DNA of 64,000 nucleotides from Methanobrevibacter_A sp964431035 (GTDB lineage Archaea; Methanobacteriota; Methanobacteria; Methanobacteriales; Methanobacteriaceae). Position 1 is the first letter of the stretch. Each line of letters opens with the position of its first letter. Shown here in pieces: positions 24,933 through 32,734 of this stretch. Below the pieces are notes generated by a model, which was given only the letters and a program-made list of their open reading frames with translations, ran no database searches and was not told the DNA's origin. The position numbers and the translations under genes were made by a program. Location: NCBI GenBank assembly GCA_964431035.1, contig CAYSIF010000003.1, forward strand, positions 22,163 through 86,162. Direction: 5' to 3'.

Positions 24933-25869
24933 ACTTGTTGATGAGGTTGATTATAAATATAGTACTTTAGGCAGGGATATTGGAATTTACCGTCGGGATA
25001 AAGGCAATATTAATCATTTGTATCATAATTTACATAATGATTCGTTAGATGGTCGTTGGGATAGATTATGTGATAAAGGAGATTTTATTCAAGTTAAAGG
25101 AGATAAAGCAGTTTATAATGCTATTACACTAAGTATTTTAACAGCATTTAATGAGTTATCAAATAAAGGTTTATCTACATTTAAAGATTTTGGTAATAAG
25201 TCTTATGAACTTTTAAAGGAAAATAAGAATCGTTTAACATTATTTAAATTAGAATCTTATTTTATTAACTGTATTGAAAGTATTCGTCGTGTGGATAGTG
25301 TTATTGAATTTAATATTTCTGAATTTGATGTTTATAGTTTTGATGTGAATTTCACAGTTTTAACAATTGAAAACACTATTGTTTCAGGTGGCTTGAATTT
25401 TAATAATGATAAATTTTTATCACATTGTTTTATGAGTTTAAATGTTTCATCTGATTTAATTTTACCTGAAGCATCATGTAAAGTTACAGTTGGATTATTT
25501 AATAGTAGAAATAATGGACTTGCAAGTAAACTAATACGACTATACGTAGATGATATTCAATATGACTATGGACTTACAGATGAAGAGGGAGAAATTTCAT
25601 TTTATATTCCACCAGTTGAATTTAACAAAACCAAAATATATACCTTAAAAACTATTTTTGAAGGAGATGGAGATTTTTATCCCATAGAATCAAGTAGAGA
25701 TATTGTAAGCACACAATTCAGATTTTTAGTTGAAGAAGGTATGTTACGTCTAATGTATAATTCAGCAACAGATGTTCCAAACTTTAAACTGGAAGATAAT
25801 CATTTGTATGTTAAAAATGAAGACGATGAGTATATGATAAGTGATAAACTACTGTTTATTAATATGTGA
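24922..25869 (+). CDS. gp25/GPW-like baseplate wedge protein fused to an Ig-like domain
   Basis: A 315-residue protein. Residues about 1-165 look like the gp25/DUF2634 lysozyme-like wedge: LGRDIGIYRRDKG, then VKGDKAVYNAITLSILTAFN, DFGNKSYELLKENKN and IESIRRVDSVIEFNISEF. The second half is a beta sandwich with the pattern GLFNSRNNGLASKLIRLYVD and GLTDEEGEISFYIPP, an Ig-like repeat of the kind common in methanogen adhesins. The fusion is unusual, since gp25 proteins are normally 100-150 residues. Two ATGs at 24922 and 24925 are both possible starts. Confidence 0.6.
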   Translation: MMNKLVDEVDYKYSTLGRDIGIYRRDKGNINHLYHNLHNDSLDGRWDRLCDKGDFIQVKGDKAVYNAITLSILTAFNELSNKGLSTFKDFGNKSYELLKENKNRLTLFKLESYFINCIESIRRVDSVIEFNISEFDVYSFDVNFTVLTIENTIVSGGLNFNNDKFLSHCFMSLNVSSDLILPEASCKVTVGLFNSRNNGLASKLIRLYVDDIQYDYGLTDEEGEISFYIPPVEFNKTKIYTLKTIFEGDGDFYPIESSRDIVSTQFRFLVEEGMLRLMYNSATDVPNFKLEDNHLYVKNEDDEYMISDKLLFINM

Positions 25870-25875
25870 ATTTTT

Positions 25876-26499
25876 ATGGAATGGCAAGATTTAGGTCAAG
25901 TTAAAGGGGATCCAGGTTTAGATGGTGTTAGCTTAGACTTTATCTGGGATGGAACTAAACTGGGAGTTAAAAAAGAAACAGATGAAGAATACCAATTTGT
26001 AGACTTACAGGCACCATCAAATATAACAGAATCAGAAGTACAAGAATTATTAGCAAACCTAAGAATAAAAGATATAGTTAAAATTGTTGATGAACTTCCG
26101 GATACTGGTGTTGAAAATGTAATATATCTTAGAGCTAAAAAAGACAACAATTCAATAGGATTTTTCGCATTACAATCAAGTTTGGATGAAACAAATGACA
26201 TCCTAGAAAATATATTAAATGATATTGAATCAAACACACTACTAAATATTATTTGTGTTGTTGAAAGCCTACCAGATAATGGTATCCCAAACACACTATA
26301 TTTTATCCCGACTGGAGAAAATCAATACAATATATATGTTTATATTAATGAATTATGGGTTAAATTAAACCAAAATGATAATTTAACAGAATATGCAGTT
26401 AATGATTTAATAGAAGAGAAATTAAACGAACGAAATTATAATATAGTTGATAATTTACCAGAAACTGGTTTAGAAAATACATTATACTTTGTAAAATAA
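25876..26499 (+). CDS. Tail fibre protein with LPxTG-N-LYF-type modules, ending mid-module
   Basis: A 207-residue fibre protein. It starts with a collagen-like VKGDPGLDGVSLDFIWDGTK opening common in phage fibres. It then holds three copies of a module of type IVDxLPxTGxxNxxYFxP: residues about 73-92, 135-168 and 193-207. The second copy is complete, with the second half QYNIYVYINELWVKL. The third copy stops after ENTLYFVK, and the missing half is at the start of the next gene. This is a host-contact fibre by family; the ligand is unknown. Confidence 0.68.
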   Translation: MEWQDLGQVKGDPGLDGVSLDFIWDGTKLGVKKETDEEYQFVDLQAPSNITESEVQELLANLRIKDIVKIVDELPDTGVENVIYLRAKKDNNSIGFFALQSSLDETNDILENILNDIESNTLLNIICVVESLPDNGIPNTLYFIPTGENQYNIYVYINELWVKLNQNDNLTEYAVNDLIEEKLNERNYNIVDNLPETGLENTLYFVK

Positions 26500-26521
26500 C
26501 GGAGATTAAATAAAAAAGATT

Positions 26522-27475
26522 ATGGTTAATGAAAAATACAATATTTACGCCTATTTAAATAATGAATGGGTTAAAATAAACGAAGATATTGACAGTTACA
26601 CAAAAAGTGAAACAGACACACTTATTGCAGCAAAAGCGGATGCTAATGGAGTATATACAAAAACAGAAATTAATCAGCTTTTAGCAAATAAGGCAGATAC
26701 AGCAACTACTTACACAAAAACTGAAGTAGACGCACTTGTTGAAGGAGCATTTGACGAAAATTCATATTATACAAAAACAAGTATTGACAGTTTACTTGCA
26801 AATAAAGCAGACTCAAGCACAGTATCAACATTATCTACACAAGTAAATACCAATACATCCGATATAAGCACAATACAATCCACACTATCAAACAAAGCAG
26901 ATACAGCAACTACTTACACAAAAACCGAAGTAGATAACGCTATAACTACAGCATTTACAAATGCAGATATTTATAGAGTTGTAAATGAACTCCCAACAGA
27001 AAATATCGCATCCAATAAATTCTACTTAGTTCCTAATACTAAAAACGCTTCACAAAATAGATATGATATTTATATTCGAGTAAGTAATGACTGGGAAAAA
27101 GTAGATAGTATTGAATTGGACATTAGTCAATTCGCATCTGCAAGTGATATGAGTACTGCTCAAAGCAACATCGAAAGCTTACAAACAACAGTATCAAATA
27201 AAGCAAATAGTAATGATGTTTACACAAAAACACAAACAGACAACCTATTAACCAATAAAGCAGACACCAGTACAACTTACACTAAAACTGAAACAGACAA
27301 CTTATTAAATAATAAAGCCAATACCAGCACTACATATTCTAAAACAGAAACTGATACTGCAATAAGTACTGCAATAACAAATCATGGTGCAGTAATTCAG
27401 GTTAATCAATTACCTGCAACTGGAGATGTATCTAAAATATACATGGTACCAGTTTCAGCATCTAATAATGACTAA
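26522..27475 (+). CDS. Tail fibre protein with YTKTEVD repeats
   Basis: A 317-residue protein. It starts with the second half of the fibre module (EKYNIYAYLNNEWVKIN). It then has at least eight coiled-coil repeats of about 20 residues with the pattern YTKTEVDxLLxNKADTxTT, a form typical of trimeric phage fibres. A central complete module (VVNELPTENIASNKFYLVPN) and a last half module (QVNQLPATGDVSKIYMVPVS) end the protein. Repeats at DNA level (for example gcagatacagcaactacttac at about 26694 and 26899) could recombine and change length. A weak GGAG is present upstream of the start. Confidence 0.7.
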   Translation: MVNEKYNIYAYLNNEWVKINEDIDSYTKSETDTLIAAKADANGVYTKTEINQLLANKADTATTYTKTEVDALVEGAFDENSYYTKTSIDSLLANKADSSTVSTLSTQVNTNTSDISTIQSTLSNKADTATTYTKTEVDNAITTAFTNADIYRVVNELPTENIASNKFYLVPNTKNASQNRYDIYIRVSNDWEKVDSIELDISQFASASDMSTAQSNIESLQTTVSNKANSNDVYTKTQTDNLLTNKADTSTTYTKTETDNLLNNKANTSTTYSKTETDTAISTAITNHGAVIQVNQLPATGDVSKIYMVPVSASNND

Positions 27476-27514
27476 TCTCATTATTTAATATATTATTTTT
27501 TTTTAAGGAGGATT

Positions 27515-29323
27515 ATGCCAGTTACAAATAACTTTTTTGTTTATGTAAATGACGATTGGAAACAAGTTAATTCAGATTTTACAGGTGAAATAAACTACTT
27601 ACAAGAGCTAATACTTTTAATAAACAATAAAATAGACTCATTATCTAACAGTATTGAAAGTATAAATGATTATACAGTAATTAAGGAAAAACTAATAAAA
27701 ACACTAAAAGACAAATTACAATACTATTTATATAATTATACATTCCCTAATGATGCTTATAAGTTAGCACAATTAGTAAGTATGGTAATTGATAATAAAG
27801 ATTCTGTTTACAGTTATTATATTGATAATGTTAATGGTTCTGATGAAAATACGGGTGCAAGCATATTTGAACCAAGAAAAACATTACCTAAAATTGCAGA
27901 TGAAAACCGTAAAAAGAATTCAGGTTATCAGATAAGACTTATGGACAGTCCAATACCATATAATATTGAAGATTTAAAATTTGATGATATTGGAGATTAT
28001 GCAGGTGGAATAACATTCTATGGTAATTATCAGGATATAAGCAAAGTCCAAATAACATCAAAAACAACAGACTACACAGAACTGGTATATAATGGTGGAG
28101 GTATTGGATTTAAAAACTGCACATTTACAGGAAACACATACATACAAACCAATTACATAGGATTTAACGCAATAAACATTACAGGTAATGTAAATTTAGA
28201 TTATATTGATGGAGAAAGTTCACGCAATGAAAAAACTCTCACAATATCTAAACCAGGAATATCATTATCAAATTATATTTTAACAGATGAATATCAAGAT
28301 TTAGTATCAAAAATTAATTTTGAAGAAGGAGATTTCAATATTCTAACTACTGGTGGAGAATACTTTAGTTACGCACCACAAGGACTTTATGGCGGTTATA
28401 ATGATATGGCACCATTACCAACTAATCAAAATATTTCTAACCTTGAAGAGTTAATGGTATTTGTAAATTATTTACAAAATGTTTTAGATAGTAATAATCC
28501 AAATCTTACAACTCTAATTAATAATATTCCTATTGCAACACCTAGTGTAGAAGATCCATCAAGCCGTAACCTAAGGGTAATACTGGATAAATATGTTTCT
28601 AGTGAAACAATATATTCCTATTATAATGCACCAATAAAAATGTATAATTATGATACAAATGAATTATTGGCTGAAACAACTTTATTTAAATACTCTAATA
28701 TTGCATTATCCTCACCAACAAATGTTAAAATAAATATTGGAAATTTCTTTGAATTTATATATCCATTCACTATGACTACAACAGTTTCTAAAGCTGATCT
28801 TAGAACATCATTAAATACTAATAAAATTGAAGGTGGAGATTTACCTTCAACACTAATGACAAATAATGCTACATTAAACGATGGAGGTAAATGGAATTAT
28901 ACTTTGCCTGGTAGCAACTATGAACTAACAATTAAAGGAATGAGATTCTATGCATCTGCTACAGACTCCGCAGAATATAGAATAGGATATGATAATACCA
29001 ACTCCAATCCACAACATTACATACAAATATTATGTAATAATGGAAAAATAATCTTCAATGAAATTAATGGAGAGGCAGTAAATGAATTAGTATCCTATGA
29101 TTTATCATCATATACAGTTTCAAAAAATGTTGATTTAGTATTTACTCATAATACTAATGGAGAAATTAGTATCAAATTTGGAGCTAATGATAAATACACT
29201 ACAACACTTAATAGTGCTTTAATAAATCCTATTTGGTATATTAATATTCCATCTAAAAATTCATATATTCGCTGTATAGCATATAACGGTATTGAGATAG
29301 TGGAATATCCAATACCAACATAA
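27515..29323 (+). CDS. Large tail fibre/spike protein, probable beta-helix
   Basis: A 602-residue protein with a strong AAGGAGG before ATG 27515. It begins with the second half of the fibre module (NNFFVYVNDDWKQVNSDF). After a coiled segment comes YYIDNVNGSDENTGASIFEP, the typical opening of right-handed beta-helix tailspikes. Many short Asn/Gly strands follow (GIGFKNCTFTGNTYIQTNYI). The last 250 residues form a beta-sandwich-like C-terminal domain. It may bind or degrade surface polymers; no catalytic residues are recognised. Confidence 0.65.
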   Translation: MPVTNNFFVYVNDDWKQVNSDFTGEINYLQELILLINNKIDSLSNSIESINDYTVIKEKLIKTLKDKLQYYLYNYTFPNDAYKLAQLVSMVIDNKDSVYSYYIDNVNGSDENTGASIFEPRKTLPKIADENRKKNSGYQIRLMDSPIPYNIEDLKFDDIGDYAGGITFYGNYQDISKVQITSKTTDYTELVYNGGGIGFKNCTFTGNTYIQTNYIGFNAINITGNVNLDYIDGESSRNEKTLTISKPGISLSNYILTDEYQDLVSKINFEEGDFNILTTGGEYFSYAPQGLYGGYNDMAPLPTNQNISNLEELMVFVNYLQNVLDSNNPNLTTLINNIPIATPSVEDPSSRNLRVILDKYVSSETIYSYYNAPIKMYNYDTNELLAETTLFKYSNIALSSPTNVKINIGNFFEFIYPFTMTTTVSKADLRTSLNTNKIEGGDLPSTLMTNNATLNDGGKWNYTLPGSNYELTIKGMRFYASATDSAEYRIGYDNTNSNPQHYIQILCNNGKIIFNEINGEAVNELVSYDLSSYTVSKNVDLVFTHNTNGEISIKFGANDKYTTTLNSALINPIWYINIPSKNSYIRCIAYNGIEIVEYPIPT

Positions 29324-29337
29324 AATACTCTTTTTTT

Positions 29338-29805
29338 ATGGTTGAAAAAACAGATTATGATAGTTTTATTTACTTAAACGGTGAATATCAAAGATTAAAT
29401 AATAGTCAAGTTATTGTAAATACTGCAGATTTAGAAGAATATTATACAAAAGAAGATATAGATTCCTATTTATCATCTAAAGCAGACAAAAGTGAAATAC
29501 CTGAAGATTATGTTTCAACAAATCAATTAAATGAAGCATTATCTAATATTAACTTCACATTTGATTTATGCAAAATCGTTACAACACTCCCAAATACAGA
29601 TATTGAAACAGATAAATTATATCTAGTTCCTAATTCTATTGAAAATGATAAAAACAAGTATGATATTTATATCTACGTCAACGGATGGGAACGAATCGAT
29701 GCAATAGAATTAGATCTAACAGAATATGTTAAAACTAATGAAGTTTACAGTAAAAATGAAATAGACTCTTTAATTGGTGATATAAGCACATATTTGGGAG
29801 AATAA
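29338..29805 (+). CDS. Short tail fibre protein with one complete fibre module
   Basis: A 155-residue protein. It starts with a half module (YDSFIYLNGEYQRLNNSQ) and holds a YYTKEDIDSYLSSKAD repeat of the YTKTEVD type. A complete module follows, KIVTTLPNTDIETDKLYLVP to KYDIYIYVNGWERIDAIELD, and the protein ends with a coiled repeat. It shares about the same middle region as the fibre at 26522 (IELDxxxx after the module). It is adjacent to the Ig-like protein (two bases apart). Confidence 0.62.
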   Translation: MVEKTDYDSFIYLNGEYQRLNNSQVIVNTADLEEYYTKEDIDSYLSSKADKSEIPEDYVSTNQLNEALSNINFTFDLCKIVTTLPNTDIETDKLYLVPNSIENDKNKYDIYIYVNGWERIDAIELDLTEYVKTNEVYSKNEIDSLIGDISTYLGE

Positions 29806-29807
29806 TA

Positions 29808-30944
29808 ATGTCATTGGAAAATCAATTACACACCTTAAGAGATTTGCTTAAAACAAAAATAGAATCTAAATTTAAAACAACAACCACATCAACAGATATT
29901 TTAAATTTAATTGAAGAATTAAACTCACTAATCTATTCAAAATTTTCAAATGCCCACATTATAACTAAACCCGCTATAATTCAACTAACTATTAGTGAAA
30001 AAATATATACGGCTGCAAAATACTTAGAAACAGTTTTATTAGAAGCTAATGTTAATTGTAACATGAAAAATGGTTTCACTACACTAATTGGAAAAATAGA
30101 TGATATTATAATTCCTAAGAAAAACAGTACAGTTAGTTTAAATTTAAACCCAAGCACAATAACTTATGAAGGAAGCACAACTGCAAGTGCATCAGGTTAT
30201 GGAACCATCAAAATAGGAACAACAAATGGTGGAAGTCAAATAGCAACAGGTAATGGAAGTGCAAGCGGAACATACACACCACCAAGTGCAGGAAATAAAA
30301 CAATCTACGCAACAAGCTCCGGAAACAGCACATATAATGGGGCAAGCAACAGTAAAACACTAACAGTAAATAAAGCAAACAGCAGCACAAGTATAGGGCT
30401 ATCAAGCACAAGTATTAATATTGGAGACAGTGTAACAATAACCGTATATGGTACAGGAACACTAAAAATAGGTACAAGCTCAGGAGCATCAGATATTGGA
30501 ACCCTAACAAGTAGTGGAGCAACACTAAAATACACACCAACCACTATAGGAACAAAAACCATCTACATAACAAGCACAGGAGACAGTAACTATAATGGAG
30601 CAAGCAATAGCAGAACACTAACAGTAAACAAAATAAGCACTAAATTTACAAATGCAAGCACCAGTGTAAGCAAAGGAGGAAGCTTCACAGTATACTTAAA
30701 AGATACTAACAACAATACACTATCGGGTCAACACGTATCAATAACAGCAAAAGGAACACCACAGGGAAGCACCACAGAATATACAAAAACATATGACGTA
30801 ACAAGTGACACAAATGGAAAACTAAGCGTAGACCTAAACCTAAGCTGGGGAAATACCACAATAAACTTCTCATGCTCATATTCAGGAACAGATACCAAAT
30901 ACAAAAGCTGTACAGGAACATATAACATAACATACACAAGTTAA
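29808..30944 (+). CDS. Tail-associated protein with three Ig-like repeats
   Basis: A 378-residue protein. The N-terminal 100 residues are helical and Lys-rich (ENQLHTLRDLLKTKIESKFK). Two related Ig-like repeats follow, each ending in SxGNSxYNGASNSxTLTVNK (about 170-195 and 245-275). A third domain of a different type (SVSKGGSFTVYLKDTNNNTL) comes last. Such Ig-like repeats resemble those of methanogen adhesin-like proteins, so the fibre may mimic or bind host surface proteins. DNA composition is A/C-rich in the repeats. Confidence 0.62.
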   Translation: MSLENQLHTLRDLLKTKIESKFKTTTTSTDILNLIEELNSLIYSKFSNAHIITKPAIIQLTISEKIYTAAKYLETVLLEANVNCNMKNGFTTLIGKIDDIIIPKKNSTVSLNLNPSTITYEGSTTASASGYGTIKIGTTNGGSQIATGNGSASGTYTPPSAGNKTIYATSSGNSTYNGASNSKTLTVNKANSSTSIGLSSTSINIGDSVTITVYGTGTLKIGTSSGASDIGTLTSSGATLKYTPTTIGTKTIYITSTGDSNYNGASNSRTLTVNKISTKFTNASTSVSKGGSFTVYLKDTNNNTLSGQHVSITAKGTPQGSTTEYTKTYDVTSDTNGKLSVDLNLSWGNTTINFSCSYSGTDTKYKSCTGTYNITYTS

Positions 30945-30952
30945 AAAAACAA

Positions 30953-32215
30953 ATGGTTAATACAATAAACTTTAAAAAAAGAACCTATGATGATATATTC
31001 CTATCACTTTTAATAGATGGATATAAAGAAGGTCTTTTAAGCACAGATGCAAACTTCTTAGACTACATACAAAATACAGAAGATATAGAAAACATACTAA
31101 TACTGGACTACAGTATCATAGCATACCAATTAAGCATATTCTACGAAGATGCAGAAAAAATCTATCAAAGCAAAGATTTAAACCTGGCAACAGGAATAGA
31201 TCTTGACAACATTGGAAAAGAAAAAGGAATAACACGACCTAACGCAACATATCCAGAAACATTAGTAACATTCTACAGAAAAACAGAAGGAAACAATGAA
31301 ATAATAATACCAAAAGGAACAAGAATAGGAAACTACACAACAGACAGCCCAATATACCAAACATTAGAAACCAAATCAATACCTGCAATAAAAAACGAAG
31401 ATAACTTCACAATAGATGGACAATCATATCCCTACGTACAGATAAACACACGATGCCAAACATCAGGATATGACGGAAGAATAAACACAGGAGAACTAAC
31501 AGAAATAATAGATAACTTCACAGGAAGAGACTCCGTATACTGTATAAACACAAAAGGATCAAGCGGAGGAAGACCCTCATACAATGATGAAAAATACAGA
31601 GAATTACTCAAAAAATGGGCTAAAATATTTCAAAGAGGAAACCTCGAATGTTACATCAACTACTTAGAAAGAGTAGATGGACTTGACAGTTACTTTTTAA
31701 TACCACGATGGAACTATCCAGGCACAATAAAAATCGTAGTAAGCCCACCAACAAAAGAACTAATAGGAAGAATACAAGAAGATTGTGAAAACACAATCGG
31801 ACTATGTAAAGAAGCAGTAACAGTAGTAGGGGCAAAAGAAAAGAAAATCACAATAAACTGTGTATGTAATGTGGATATTGATGAAATAATACCATACTCT
31901 CAAGTTCAAAAAGACAATATCTCAGAAAGAGTAAAATATGCAATATATGAATATATAATGGGATATGATGACAATATAGAAAATATTCACTACTCTGGAC
32001 TTCTTATTGGTCAAGATTTCATACCTTATAAATGTGGAGTCTATGTTGGAGATAAAATAAGTGAAATTAAGGATGTTACATTTTTAAATAATACATTACC
32101 TTATGAAACAGACACATCTGGTAAGGTAATTTATAATCCGGCTAATAATATTCCTATTGATTCTGAAGAGATTGCAACTGTTAGTTTAGAAGACATTTAT
32201 GTTACTGTCCAATAG
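30953..32215 (+). CDS. Baseplate J-like (gp47) wedge protein
   Basis: A 420-residue protein of the baseplate J family, a wedge component of contractile tails. Typical features are DLNLATGIDLDNIGKEKGIT (about 84-103), TFYRKTEGNNEIIIPKGTRI, the RINTGELTEIIDNFTGRDSV region and SGGRPSYNDEKYRELLKKWA (about 202-222), and the later strand GTIKIVVSPPTKELI. Its presence with a sheath supports a myovirus-like tail. The order here is wedge gp25-like, fibres, then J. In PBSX these two wedge genes are adjacent, so the fibre cassette is inserted between them. Confidence 0.85.
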   Translation: MVNTINFKKRTYDDIFLSLLIDGYKEGLLSTDANFLDYIQNTEDIENILILDYSIIAYQLSIFYEDAEKIYQSKDLNLATGIDLDNIGKEKGITRPNATYPETLVTFYRKTEGNNEIIIPKGTRIGNYTTDSPIYQTLETKSIPAIKNEDNFTIDGQSYPYVQINTRCQTSGYDGRINTGELTEIIDNFTGRDSVYCINTKGSSGGRPSYNDEKYRELLKKWAKIFQRGNLECYINYLERVDGLDSYFLIPRWNYPGTIKIVVSPPTKELIGRIQEDCENTIGLCKEAVTVVGAKEKKITINCVCNVDIDEIIPYSQVQKDNISERVKYAIYEYIMGYDDNIENIHYSGLLIGQDFIPYKCGVYVGDKISEIKDVTFLNNTLPYETDTSGKVIYNPANNIPIDSEEIATVSLEDIYVTVQ

Positions 32216-32261
32216 TTATTTATATTATTAAGATAAAATTCTTATTTGTTGATGGGAGTGT

Positions 32262-32717
32262 TTGCATATATATCACCTTATTTTTAGCGTATTTGAAACA
32301 TGTTCCATCAATAAAATATTATTAGGGGTTTTAATCTGTGGGAATAAGGATTATATTATTATAATTTTAATAATTATTGTTATTTTATGTAGTATTACTT
32401 TATTATCTATTAATGGAGTTTTTAATGGAGATAACAATATTAATTCAACTAATATAACTAATTCAACTAATTCTACAGTCAATGCAACAAATATAACAAA
32501 TACAAGTACAAGTACTCACACTCAAACTAGTAGTAATCATAGATCTTCTAGTAGTTCAAATTCTAATAGTTATGATTCTGATGATCCGTTAAGTGTTAGG
32601 GGAATGCCAGATGAGAATTATATGAGAGATCAACCTACTCGTGAGGTTAATGGGCATCGTTACAAATTGATTTATGATGATAATGGGCATCCAAGTTATT
32701 GGTATCCAATGAATTAA
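32262..32717 (+). CDS. Membrane-anchored Ser/Thr/Asn-rich hypothetical protein
   Basis: A protein of up to 151 residues, lying between baseplate J and the gpI-like gene, where PBSX-like phages have none. A strong hydrophobic segment (YIIIILIIIVILCSITLLSI) is followed by 60 residues of Asn, Ser and Thr, likely glycosylated or flexible. A compact conserved-looking C-terminus comes last (REVNGHRYKLIYDDNGHPSY WYPMN, interrupted here for length). The start is uncertain: TTG 32262 with GGGAG three bases before it is the only usual codon in frame ahead of the membrane segment. It may be an accessory gene acting at the host envelope. Confidence 0.5.
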   Translation: MHIYHLIFSVFETCSINKILLGVLICGNKDYIIIILIIIVILCSITLLSINGVFNGDNNINSTNITNSTNSTVNATNITNTSTSTHTQTSSNHRSSSSSNSNSYDSDDPLSVRGMPDENYMRDQPTREVNGHRYKLIYDDNGHPSYWYPMN

Positions 32718-32734
32718 TATTTATAAAAATTTTA

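Noticed and set aside
26499..26522. Frameshift mutation or sequencing error splitting a single fibre gene
   Set aside because: The next junction (27475/27515) breaks the module in the same place and has a strong AAGGAGG, so separate genes are more likely; the first junction alone would be ambiguous.
26600..27400. Regular short DNA repeats that might suggest a CRISPR array
   Set aside because: The repeats are in frame, encode YTKTEVD coiled-coil units of a fibre protein, and have no constant-length spacers.
25876..30944. Diversity-generating retroelement acting on the fibre genes
   Set aside because: No reverse transcriptase gene or template-repeat/variable-repeat pair was seen near the fibre cassette.
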